Positions 1 to 7,547 of a stretch of 35,109 bases of DNA are shown one piece after another. The notes under the pieces were generated by a model. It was given only the letters and a program-made list of their open reading frames with translations, did not search any database and was not told the origin of the DNA. The number at the start of each line of letters is the position of its first letter. The first letter of the stretch is position 1. The stretch covers positions 1 to 35,109 of the forward strand of contig CAJCIQ010000224.1 of assembly GCA_903970475.1 (NCBI GenBank), written 5' to 3'. A program made the translations under genes and the position numbers. The stretch comes from Beijerinckiaceae bacterium. GTDB taxonomy: Bacteria > Bacteroidota > Bacteroidia > Chitinophagales > Chitinophagaceae.

Positions 1-1
1 C

Positions 2-511
2 GCCTATAAGCAACAACATCCGGGTTCAGACGTGGAAGTGGTCTACGGTTCTTCCGGAAACTTCTATGAGCAGATACACCATGGAGCACCTTTTGACTTG
101 TTTTTTTCTGCCGATATGGATTACGTGGAGCACTTAAAAACAGATGGAAAAATCAACGGATCGATTATTCCCTATGGACGGGGGAAGCTCGTATTGTGGA
201 GCCTGCACCTGGACCCTTCCGCAAAGGGCATTCAAACCCTCACCCAGACAGGTATTCAGAAGATCGTCATCGCCAACCCCGCTCATGCGCCTTATGGCAA
301 ACGAGCCGTGGAGGTACTTCAACATTATGGCATCTATGATCAGGTAAAGGATAAATTGGTAATGGGAGGCGACATTTCCCAAACGGCTCAGTTCGCTTCC
401 ACAGGTGCTGCCGACCTTGCCCTTATAGCCTATTCCCTGGCCTTATCCCCTGCCCTTCAAAAAACCGGGGGCAAGTATTGGTTGATTCCAGAGGAGAGTC
501 ATCGTCCCTAG
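2..511 (+). CDS. modA: Molybdate ABC transporter substrate-binding protein ModA (5' end outside window, 3' end truncated)
   Basis: This is the periplasmic molybdate/tungstate-binding protein of the ModABC importer. The reading frame is open from the left edge, so the signal peptide and roughly the first 60 residues lie outside the window. The GTG at 32 is internal, because the family sequence (AYKQQHPGSDVEVVYGSSGNF) is already running before it. Visible family motifs are GSSGNF, GAPFDLFFSAD and YGRGKLVLWS, the last before the hinge. The protein stops right after IPEESHRP. In E. coli ModA the equivalent FPEDSH is followed by about 45 more residues that complete the second lobe, so this copy lacks its C-terminal end. 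The TAG at 509-511 lies at the border with a sigma-factor fragment in the same frame, which suggests a deletion or rearrangement. The family call is firm. Whether the shortened protein works is doubtful. Confidence 0.85.
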   Translation, partial: AYKQQHPGSDVEVVYGSSGNFYEQIHHGAPFDLFFSADMDYVEHLKTDGKINGSIIPYGRGKLVLWSLHLDPSAKGIQTLTQTGIQKIVIANPAHAPYGKRAVEVLQHYGIYDQVKDKLVMGGDISQTAQFASTGAADLALIAYSLALSPALQKTGGKYWLIPEESHRP

Positions 512-514
512 GAC

Positions 515-793
515 ATGCTACAAACCATGGATGCCTTACCCGAAGAGGAGGATCCGGATAAGGTGGACTCCTTATATGATTTCAAGGAAACCAAAGAAAG
601 GTTGTACTCCCTGGTGAAAGAACTCTCTCCGGAGAAAGCAGCAGCCTTTACCTTAATCAAAGAAGAAGCGTTCTCTTACAAAGAAGCATCTCAAATACTG
701 GGTGTACCCGTAAGCACTTTGGAAAAACAGGTTTCAGGAAGCCTGAAGCACCTGCGCAAGGCCCTTGTCATTTTGCTCATCCTTGTTTCTTAA
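515..793 (+). CDS. ECF-type sigma-70 region 4 fragment (region 2 missing)
   Basis: This 92-residue product matches only the C-terminal half of an ECF RNA polymerase sigma factor. It starts with an acidic linker (DALPEEEDPDKVDSL). A sigma-70 region 4.2 helix-turn-helix follows at about residues 38-85, recognisable by LSPEKAAAFTLIKEEAFSYKEA, then a GVPVSTLEKQV recognition helix and LKHLRKAL. The region 2 domain that binds core RNA polymerase and the -10 element is absent, and no coding for it exists upstream because modA occupies that space. The ATG is 3 bases past the modA stop and in the same frame, with only TAG and GAC between them. The simplest reading is that it is the 3' remnant of a sigma gene fused to a truncated modA. 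A genuine stand-alone region-4 regulator, translationally coupled to modA, is possible but less likely. Confidence 0.6.
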   Translation: MLQTMDALPEEEDPDKVDSLYDFKETKERLYSLVKELSPEKAAAFTLIKEEAFSYKEASQILGVPVSTLEKQVSGSLKHLRKALVILLILVS

Positions 794-850
794 GGACTAT
801 TAGCAATAATATATCTTCGGGGATAAGCGCCAGATACGTAATTTTAAAGT

Positions 851-3304
851 ATGAACAACCGAGTCCTCTCCGTTCTATGCGCCTGCGCCTGCCTGCTACA
901 CGCCATCGGGCTAAAAGCCCAATCCCTGGCGCCCCAGCTCCCCGGCTCAGAAGGGAACGTCACCCTTTTGTCCAATGGATGGTCCCTCAGTCCCGCGGGC
1001 ACTTCCCTGCCACTCAGCAGTGATCTGCCGCTTCAAATGGCGCTGGCGCCGGATGGCATCCATGTAGCGGTCACCAACAATGGAAATGGAAAACAAACCA
1101 TTGACCTGATCAACCTCAAAGAAGGGCTGGTCACCGACTCGGTTACCGTTCACGCAGCATGGCTGGGTCTGGCTTTTTCCACCAAACAACCCTACCTCTA
1201 TGCTTCCGGAGGCAATGACGACATCATCCTAAGATTGGAATGGAGGGGCGACCACCTGAGCCCTAAGGACACCCTGAGATTGGGCCGGCCCTGGCCAAAA
1301 GATAAAATCAGCCCTACCGGCCTGACCCTGGATGATGCCCACCACCTGTTATATGTAGTAACAAAGGAGGATGATGCTTTATACATCTGCGATACCCGTA
1401 CGATGAAAGTCATTACCAAAATATTTCTTGGGTCAGAGGCCTATACTTGTCTGTTACATCAACACATGGTATATATTTCTGCCTGGGGAGGAAAAAAAAT
1501 CTGGATATTGGATACGGATGATAGAAAGGTCAAAGATTCTGTAAATACGGAAGATCATCCAACAGACATGGCCATTGATCCCAAGGGAAAATGGCTATAC
1601 GTCGCCAATGCAAACAGCAATTCCGTTTCCGTCATATCCTTAAAAGAAAGAAAGGTGGTCGAGACGCTGCACACAGCTATGGCGCCGGATGCGCCCATTG
1701 GATCCACCACCAACAGCGTTTCCCTGGATAAATCCGGTAAGACCTTATATATCGCCAATGCAGATAATAATTATCTGGCAGTCTTCGATGTTACCCAGCC
1801 CGGACATAGCCAATCAAAAGGATTTATCCCCGTCGGCTGGTATCCTACTTGTGTACGCGTATTGAACCATCAAATCCTGGTGACCAACGGCAAAGGGATG
1901 TCCTCCATGGCCAATCCTCATGGCCCCCACTCTAACCATATTCCCTACGATGCACACTATAAACAAAGTAACGGTCATACCACTGTTCAATATATCGGAG
2001 ATCTGTTCAAGGGTACTTTGTCCGTGATTCCTGTTCCTTCCCCCAAAGAATTGGAGACGTACACCCAACAGGTATACGCTAATACACCTTACAACAAAAA
2101 CAAAGAAACCTTAGCCCCAGGTATACAAGGAAATCCCATACCTACGAAGGTATCAGACACCTCACCTATCAAATACGTGTTTTATATTCTCAGGGAAAAC
2201 AGAACCTATGACCAGGTGCTGGGTGACCTGTCTCAGGGTAATGGAGATACCAGCCTTGTACTATTTGGTCAGAACATCACCCCTAATGCCCATGGCCTCA
2301 GCCAGGAATTTGTATTGCTGGATAACTTCTACGTAGATGCCGAAGTAAGTGCCGATGGTCACAACTGGTCCATGGCAGGCTATGCTACCGATTTTGTTGA
2401 AAAGAATTGGCCTTCCAATTACAGTGGCAGGGGAGGCAATTATGATTTTGATGGGAGCCGTGCTGTTGCCAATCCCACCAATGGATTTATCTGGGATTAT
2501 TGTGCCAGAGGAGGTGTATCCTTCCGCAATTATGGAGAGTTTATGGACAATGGTTATCCGACACTGAAAGTGTTAAAAGCAGCAGCCCACTATTGCAGTT
2601 ATTACCCAGGATGGAACCTCGATATTCAGGACACCTACCGGGAACAACAATTTGAACGTGATTTTGATTCCCTCATCGCCAAGGAAGCTGTTCCTCACCT
2701 CAACACCATCTATCTTCCTAACGACCACACCAGTGGTCTGGCCATCGGTGACTATACACCCCAGGCCTACGTGGCAGATAATGACCTTGCCCTGGGCAGA
2801 TTGGTTGATCATATATCCCACAGTCCCATCTGGAAACAGTCCGCCATCTTCGTATTGGAAGATGATGCCCAGGACGGACCGGATCATGTAGATGCACATC
2901 GGTCCGTTGCACTGGTCATCAGCCCATTCGTACGGCGTCATCAGGTCGATCATACCATGTACTCCACTTCCTCCGTCCTGCGTAGCATGGAACTCATATT
3001 GGGCCTTCCGCCCATGAGCCAGTATGATGCCGCAGCCATGCCCATGTGGCGAGCCTTCCAAAACACCCCAGACACCAGCGCTTACACTGCAAGGCAAGCC
3101 CTGATCAACATCAATGCCCGGAACACGACCTGGACCCCAGGGGCCATCAAATCAGCGCATTTCGACCTTAGTAAAGCCGACGCCGTTCCCGACGCCGAAC
3201 TCAATGAAGTCCTGTGGAAGGCCATCAAAGGGGAAGCTAGTCCGGTACCCGCTCCCAGGCGTAGCGCCTTTGTCAAGGTCTTGGCCGAAAAGGATGTTGA
3301 TTAA
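851..3304 (+). CDS. Secreted bifunctional YncE-type beta-propeller / phosphoesterase (alkaline-phosphatase superfamily) protein
   Basis: An 817-residue exported protein with two parts. Residues 1-24 are a signal peptide ending in LKAQ. Residues of about 50-400 form a YVTN/YncE-like seven-bladed propeller, with repeated blades such as WLYVANANSNSVSVI and TLYIANADNNYLAVFDV. From about residue 442 the phosphoesterase family (PF04185-like, phospholipase C / acid phosphatase type) begins with YVFYILRENRTYDQ. It continues with the acidic/histidine cluster EDDAQDGPDHVDAHRS near 670-684, which is expected to bind metals. This two-part architecture is known in Bacteroidota as a YncE/alkaline-phosphatase fusion. 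The substrate cannot be told; phosphate release from phosphoesters in the periplasm or outside the cell is inferred. It is preceded by a short gap and is convergent with the RtcB gene, 26 bp away, with no evident terminator between them. Confidence 0.88.
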   Translation: MNNRVLSVLCACACLLHAIGLKAQSLAPQLPGSEGNVTLLSNGWSLSPAGTSLPLSSDLPLQMALAPDGIHVAVTNNGNGKQTIDLINLKEGLVTDSVTVHAAWLGLAFSTKQPYLYASGGNDDIILRLEWRGDHLSPKDTLRLGRPWPKDKISPTGLTLDDAHHLLYVVTKEDDALYICDTRTMKVITKIFLGSEAYTCLLHQHMVYISAWGGKKIWILDTDDRKVKDSVNTEDHPTDMAIDPKGKWLYVANANSNSVSVISLKERKVVETLHTAMAPDAPIGSTTNSVSLDKSGKTLYIANADNNYLAVFDVTQPGHSQSKGFIPVGWYPTCVRVLNHQILVTNGKGMSSMANPHGPHSNHIPYDAHYKQSNGHTTVQYIGDLFKGTLSVIPVPSPKELETYTQQVYANTPYNKNKETLAPGIQGNPIPTKVSDTSPIKYVFYILRENRTYDQVLGDLSQGNGDTSLVLFGQNITPNAHGLSQEFVLLDNFYVDAEVSADGHNWSMAGYATDFVEKNWPSNYSGRGGNYDFDGSRAVANPTNGFIWDYCARGGVSFRNYGEFMDNGYPTLKVLKAAAHYCSYYPGWNLDIQDTYREQQFERDFDSLIAKEAVPHLNTIYLPNDHTSGLAIGDYTPQAYVADNDLALGRLVDHISHSPIWKQSAIFVLEDDAQDGPDHVDAHRSVALVISPFVRRHQVDHTMYSTSSVLRSMELILGLPPMSQYDAAAMPMWRAFQNTPDTSAYTARQALININARNTTWTPGAIKSAHFDLSKADAVPDAELNEVLWKAIKGEASPVPAPRRSAFVKVLAEKDVD

Positions 3305-3330
3305 ACTCGGGACAGCACTCCAGTCCAGCA

Positions 3331-4704
3331 CTATTCATCCATGCGTACCATCTTAGGGGTGAAGGTCCCCATGACCTCTACCAGCGATTGTTGTGCCCTC
3401 ATTACTTCTTTTATATCCTTATAAGCATGTGGCGCTTCGTCCAACCCGCCCCCCAACAAACGAACGCCCTTCCTATCCAAGTCCTCCCGGAGTGCATGAT
3501 GTGTGATAGAAGCGGAGGCCTGGGCCCTGCTCATTCTCCTACCCGCTCCATGGGCGGCAGAACCTATAGACCCGGGATTGCCCTTTCCTTTTACGATATA
3601 ACCTGGTTCTGTCATAGACCCAGGAATAATGCCCCATGTATCCTTACCCGCCGGCGTGGCCCCTTTGCGATGTACCGTCCACTGGTTTCCTTGATGGTAT
3701 TCGGTCCAGGCAAGGTTGTGGGTATTAGCTATGTTGCGCAAAGGTTTGCGCCCCAAGGCAGCGGCTATCTTTTGATGAATGACCTCATGGCAGGCACAGG
3801 CGTAATCACCGGCCAGGTTCATAGCCAGCCAGTACTCCTGGCCTTCGGCTTCATCCAAGCTCAACCAGGCCATATGGTTTGCCTCCCTGGGCAAGCGCCT
3901 CTTCTCCCGGGCGATTTTCGTATAATGATTGGCTACCTGGGCGCCCAATCCGCGCGACCCGGAATGACTCAACAAGCCGATATAGCGTTGATCATCCATT
4001 TCCACCAACCCAAACTCCACAAAGTGATTTCCGCTTCCACTACTGCCTAGTTGTTTCCATGCCCTTCCCCTGATTTCTGCAAGTAATTTTAGCTCCTTGA
4101 ACTCAGATCGGTACATGACTTCATGATCTACCGGATCGCTGAAGATAGCGCCACTTCCGAACAAGGTATTTTCTTCCAGGATGCGGGTAAACAGGGAAGC
4201 CTTCCGGTAGAAATCCGCTTCAGGGATATCAAACAAGCTTAAGGACATCCTGCACCCGATATCTACACCTACGGCGTAAGGTATGACGGCATTTTCCGTA
4301 GCCAGTACACCCCCGATAGGTAATCCATAACCGGCGTGTGCATCCGGCATCAGGGCCCCGGCCCTGGCCACAGGTAGTCTGCAAGCCAACTCCATTTGCT
4401 GGATGGCACCTTGTTCAATTTGCCCCCTTCCAAAAGTAGCAAAACCGATAGGCTCATCGTTTAATTGGGCAGGACGTTCCGCAGGCGCTTCCTCCGGAAT
4501 CAGGGCCCGGGCAATTCTGCCCAGGTCCTGATCGGGAAGGAAGCAGCCCGGATGATCCAGGACTGCCTTGAGCATACCCAATTTGGCTGTTTTTGATAGG
4601 TATTTGTATTGTCGCTCTACGATGCCCATGGCCAGGCTGACCACCGGAGTGGGCGGATAGCCTAGGGACAGTAGATCTTTTCCTCTGATAATATCTTTTG
4701 CCAT
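3331..4704 (-). CDS. rtcB: RtcB family RNA ligase (3'-phosphate/5'-OH joining)
   Basis: A 457-residue protein of the RtcB family, which joins RNA 2',3'-cyclic-phosphate or 3'-phosphate ends to 5'-OH ends using GTP and Mn2+. Signature blocks are MPDAHAGYGLPIGG (119-132), GVDIGCRM (146-153) with the metal-binding Cys151, LGSSGSGNHFVEFG, LSHSGSRGLGAQVANHY, and near the C-terminus AAHGAGRRMSR, which holds the histidine expected to be guanylated. All key residues appear present. The length suits the bacterial short form without an intein. The ATG at 4704 follows the AAA gene by 22 bp on the same strand, so the two are probably co-transcribed. No peptide chain release factor H gene, a frequent RtcB partner, is nearby. 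Roles in tRNA or rRNA repair are inferred from the family. Confidence 0.93.
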   Translation of the reverse strand: MAKDIIRGKDLLSLGYPPTPVVSLAMGIVERQYKYLSKTAKLGMLKAVLDHPGCFLPDQDLGRIARALIPEEAPAERPAQLNDEPIGFATFGRGQIEQGAIQQMELACRLPVARAGALMPDAHAGYGLPIGGVLATENAVIPYAVGVDIGCRMSLSLFDIPEADFYRKASLFTRILEENTLFGSGAIFSDPVDHEVMYRSEFKELKLLAEIRGRAWKQLGSSGSGNHFVEFGLVEMDDQRYIGLLSHSGSRGLGAQVANHYTKIAREKRRLPREANHMAWLSLDEAEGQEYWLAMNLAGDYACACHEVIHQKIAAALGRKPLRNIANTHNLAWTEYHQGNQWTVHRKGATPAGKDTWGIIPGSMTEPGYIVKGKGNPGSIGSAAHGAGRRMSRAQASASITHHALREDLDRKGVRLLGGGLDEAPHAYKDIKEVMRAQQSLVEVMGTFTPKMVRMDE

Positions 4705-4726
4705 GTGATGTCAAATGATTTGATGA

Positions 4727-5800
4727 TTAATTTTCGAGAACCTCCCTCCTGAAGCCCAGCACCCTGGTATGCTCCAGTTGGGCGCCAGGGCCATCAGGGT
4801 TACTGATTTCAGCTAACGTCATAGGCTTATCGATGATCTTTTCAAAGCCGAGGTGATTGCTGAGTCGTTGCGCTTTTTCCACGCTCAACTTCCCAAATTC
4901 ATACTGTGCGATCAATCTTCCCTTCCTGAGCAATGCCTTATCTACAAAAGTCAGCTCACTATTAAAAGTGCAAATAATCTGCACGTTCAGAAAGTCAGCC
5001 AAAAGCCCGTCAGAAATGTTCAACAGATTCGAAACAGAAGAACTGCTATTGCTTCTCCTATCCATAATGATGTTTTCCGCGTCCTCAATGACCAATACGG
5101 TTTCCGGATTATCGATCAGCAAATCAATAAAGTCCGGACCCAAAAGATTGCCCGCGACATGGGGAGAAAGGAACATGACCCGCTTACGTATCTTTCCGAT
5201 CAGATAACGGAGATAGGTCGTTTTACCCGTGCCTGGGAGTCCATGCAAGAGCACAATTCCTTTATCCTTCTTCTTATTCAATCTTCTGCGGATAACTTCA
5301 TCGATTTCCTTAAAGTCTGCTTCATAAAATAAATCCAGGTCTAATTTCGAGGGTTTAATCTCCATAGTCCTAAAATCAAGCACATTCCCGGAGCGAACAA
5401 CCAGGTTGATTTCCCGAGGCTCTTTCTTATTCCTGTTCTTGAACTTACGGCAGATCAATGTGACTTTTTCCACGAAGGCCTCCTGTGACCCATCATGAAA
5501 TATTTCACAGTATCCTTGGTTAAACTCCAGGATTACTTCGTTATGAAGCAGCAGCACCGTTCTGTCGAATTCATATTTCTTCTTCTGGCTGTTGAACCAG
5601 CGGTACTTGAGCTCATCGGCTACCATAGAAGCATACTCCTGGATGAAAGAATCGTAGGCTTTGTCTCCGTCTATGGCGCCTATAAAATAAAAGCTGGGTA
5701 GCTTATTAAAGTGGTTCTGGTAGAATTTCTTCCCGTCCAAAAACCGATCGTCGAATACATATATAGAGCCAGAAGCCCGTCTTGTACTTGCGTGGTCCAT
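4727..5800 (-). CDS. BCS1-like AAA family ATPase
   Basis: A 357-residue AAA ATPase if read from the ATG at 5800. Residues of about 1-170 form a family-specific N-terminal region with no motif I recognise. The AAA module follows: Walker A GLPGTGKTT (about 187-195), Walker B VLVIEDAE (about 235-242), sensor-1 CTFNSE, and arginine-finger region LLRKGR. The 'DGLLADFLNVQIICTFN' stretch resembles BCS1-type AAA proteins. An in-frame ATG at 5911 gives a longer version, but that extension would be encoded by the intrinsic terminator at 5876-5901, so it is unlikely to be real. The ATG at 5821 is the other option. The ATG at 5800 has an A-rich leader with GGAAAA about 8 bases before it. The rtcB gene lies 22 bp downstream. 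A remodelling role alongside RtcB is only an inference. Confidence 0.82.
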   Translation of the reverse strand: MDHASTRRASGSIYVFDDRFLDGKKFYQNHFNKLPSFYFIGAIDGDKAYDSFIQEYASMVADELKYRWFNSQKKKYEFDRTVLLLHNEVILEFNQGYCEIFHDGSQEAFVEKVTLICRKFKNRNKKEPREINLVVRSGNVLDFRTMEIKPSKLDLDLFYEADFKEIDEVIRRRLNKKKDKGIVLLHGLPGTGKTTYLRYLIGKIRKRVMFLSPHVAGNLLGPDFIDLLIDNPETVLVIEDAENIIMDRRSNSSSSVSNLLNISDGLLADFLNVQIICTFNSELTFVDKALLRKGRLIAQYEFGKLSVEKAQRLSNHLGFEKIIDKPMTLAEISNPDGPGAQLEHTRVLGFRREVLEN

Positions 5801-5875
5801 GTTTTTACATTTTCCAATCATTGAAATGATATGCTCAGTCGGCCTGTGAATAGGGCCATCGTTTGGGCGCACCAC

Positions 5876-5901
5876 AAAAAAACCCCGCTGAGACAGCGGG
5901 G
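5876..5901 (-). terminator. Rho-independent terminator reading leftward
   Basis: A perfect 7-bp GC-rich stem (CCCCGCT at 5883-5889 with AGCGGGG at 5895-5901) encloses a 5-base loop. On the minus strand it is followed by seven T residues (5876-5882). It ends transcripts coming from the cbpA/cbpM side or from the small open frame at 5929-6024. It also separates these from the AAA-rtcB unit, which must then have its own promoter or depend on read-through. Confidence 0.8.
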
Positions 5902-5928
5902 CTATTGTCATGCTTTATTTGAACTTAC

Positions 5929-6024
5929 CTAGAAATCAACAGTAAAGCATACCCCGCGCGGCAATAGAAGGCCCCATCCAAAAGTGGCGGCCATTCCTGT
6001 GGTGATATGTTTGTTGCGGAGCAT
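5929..6024 (-). CDS. Possible small protein of 31 residues
   Basis: On the minus strand an ATG at 6024 opens a 31-codon frame ending in TAG. The product begins MLRNKHITTGMAATFGWG and continues LLLPRGVCFTVDF. It has a short hydrophobic, glycine-containing core. Its stop is followed 27 bases later by a strong intrinsic terminator. Upstream is AT-rich DNA with a weak promoter candidate: TTGATT, 16 bases, TATAAT. A complete set of promoter-like, coding and terminator elements in a 265-bp gap between two known genes argues for a real transcript. I recognise no family, and the frame is too short to trust by itself. It could equally be a non-coding RNA or chance. Confidence 0.35.
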   Translation of the reverse strand: MLRNKHITTGMAATFGWGLLLPRGVCFTVDF

Positions 6025-6194
6025 GATGTTATTTTTAACGGGGATGAAAGTATTATAAAATTTGGAATATCAAAATCAAGATGCTAAAAAAAACTTATAT
6101 TTTATTAAATATTCATTTCTTGCTGATTTTTTTTGAGATATTTAATCGATACCCCAATAATCTCTGGATTTTGTTCAACAGAAAAGGCATGAGG

Positions 6195-6503
6195 CTAAAG
6201 TATGTCCCCGTGGCGCTCATACACACTTAACTTATGCCTCAGTATACCGACCTCCTGCTGAAGCTCCTTGAGTCGGTGAAGCATATGGGAAATGGCTTCT
6301 ATGCCTTCCATATTGATGTCTAGTTCCCTATGCATGCGAAGGATGCGCTCCAGTTCTCCCAACCCGGAAACGGGAACCGATAGGCGATTATCGGCTGAGT
6401 TAACCTCAATCAATCCATAATCCCCAATGGTCCTGATCAGGGATACATCAACCTGGTAATAGGTACAAATGGTATCGGCTGGTATCCATTCCTGTTGTTC
6501 CAT
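6195..6503 (-). CDS. cbpM: Chaperone modulator CbpM (MerR-like)
   Basis: A 102-residue protein of the CbpM family, the small MerR-like partner that binds the J-domain of CbpA and tunes its activity with DnaK. The N-terminal half holds a MerR-type helix-turn-helix-like stretch (WIPADTICTYYQVDVSLIRTI, then DYGLIEV). A middle part LGELERILRMHRELDINMEG and a C-terminal heptad-like helix (MLHRLKELQQEVGILRHKL) follow, as in CbpM and other MerR-like co-regulators. It starts 18 bp after the cbpA stop on the same strand. This is the usual cbpA-cbpM order and supports the call strongly. No clear terminator follows directly; the nearest is at 5876-5901. Confidence 0.85.
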   Translation of the reverse strand: MEQQEWIPADTICTYYQVDVSLIRTIGDYGLIEVNSADNRLSVPVSGLGELERILRMHRELDINMEGIEAISHMLHRLKELQQEVGILRHKLSVYERHGDIL

Positions 6504-6521
6504 AGTTTTTCAATTGAAAAG

Positions 6522-7481
6522 TTAGCGAGCGGACAAGTCTGAGAGTTGTTGAAATAATGCTTTTTGTTGATCAGTAAGGTTAGTGGGAATATCGATTTCA
6601 TAAGTGACAAATAAGTCCCCCTTCTCTCCTTCCTTTTTATAAACGGGGAAACCCTTTCCTTTCAAACGGGTCTTGCTTCCGTTTTGGGTCTCTGCCTTTA
6701 CCTTTAACTTCACCTTCCCGTCCATGGTGTCAATGGTTACCTCTCCGCCCAATACGGCAGTATATAAAGGCAAATGCACCGTCGCATACAGGTCATTCCC
6801 TATCCTTTTAAATTGGGGATCCTCTGCAATCACAAAAGTCAGAAACAGGTCTCCGTTAGGGCCTCCGTTCACACCTGGGCTACCATATCCTTTGAGCTTG
6901 ATCATTTGACCGTTCTCTACACCAGCAGGAACGGTGATGCGTATGTCTTTCCCGTCAATGGTAATGATGCGCTTATGGGTTGTATTGGCCTCCCGGAGGC
7001 TAAGGTGCAATTCCGCCTGATAATCCTGCCCCCTGAATTTACCCTGGGTTCCAGAAGAACGCCGCCCACCTGCTCCGCCAAATAAGGATTCAAAGAAATC
7101 GGAGAAGCGACCATCTCCTGCACCCGAGAAATAATCAGATGCATCAAATCCTTCAGAAGACCAGGTTTGCCCTCCGCCAAATCCACCAGCACCGCCTCCG
7201 CCAAAACCACCGGCGCCGCCGGCGCCTTGCTTGCGCGCTTGCTCATAAGCGTCTGCATGAGCCCAATCCTTTCCATACTGATCATACTTTTTGCGTTTCT
7301 CGGGATCACTTAAGACCTCGTTGGCTTCGTTGATCTGCTGGAACCTTTTATTGGCCTCTTTGTCATTGGGGTTTAGGTCAGGATGGAATTTCCTGGCCAA
7401 TTTGCGATAGGCTTTTTTGATGTCTTCCTGACTGGCTGTTTTTTCCAGTCCCAGTACTTTATAGTAATCGATGAATTCCAT
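6522..7481 (-). CDS. cbpA: DnaJ-class co-chaperone CbpA (J-domain plus C-terminal domains, no zinc finger)
   Basis: A 319-residue type II Hsp40. The J-domain (1-70) contains the HPD motif at 33-35 that stimulates DnaK ATPase. A glycine/phenylalanine-rich linker follows at about 82-150 ([17 protein letters not shown]). The two beta-barrel peptide-binding C-terminal domains lie at about 150-315 ([46 protein letters not shown]). The CxxCxGxG zinc-binding repeats of DnaJ are absent, so it is of the CbpA/DjlA-like class, not DnaJ itself. The protein works in the cytoplasm with DnaK on unfolded clients. It is followed by cbpM and is divergent from the ABC exporter across a gap of about 66 bp. Confidence 0.92.
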   Translation of the reverse strand: MEFIDYYKVLGLEKTASQEDIKKAYRKLARKFHPDLNPNDKEANKRFQQINEANEVLSDPEKRKKYDQYGKDWAHADAYEQARKQGAGGAGGFGGGGAGGFGGGQTWSSEGFDASDYFSGAGDGRFSDFFESLFGGAGGRRSSGTQGKFRGQDYQAELHLSLREANTTHKRIITIDGKDIRITVPAGVENGQMIKLKGYGSPGVNGGPNGDLFLTFVIAEDPQFKRIGNDLYATVHLPLYTAVLGGEVTIDTMDGKVKLKVKAETQNGSKTRLKGKGFPVYKKEGEKGDLFVTYEIDIPTNLTDQQKALFQQLSDLSAR

Positions 7482-7547
7482 GGTACCCTAAAATTACAAA
7501 AAAAATGCCGCCTCCTCCTCACCCCCTTTTTGCCTACATTCGGGTAT

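Noticed and set aside
2573..3097. 174-codon open frame on the minus strand
   Set aside because: It overlaps the phosphoesterase domain, which carries the conserved acidic/His motif on the plus strand.
3388..4050. 220-codon open frame on the plus strand
   Set aside because: It is antisense to rtcB, whose conserved motifs cover the same bases.
5801..5911. N-terminal extension of the AAA ATPase
   Set aside because: The first codons of the longer form fall on the intrinsic terminator hairpin and its T-run; a start at 5800 or 5821 avoids this.
7383..7547. N-terminal extension of the ABC exporter
   Set aside because: It overlaps the J-domain coding region of cbpA on the other strand, and its translation does not resemble ABC exporter N-termini.
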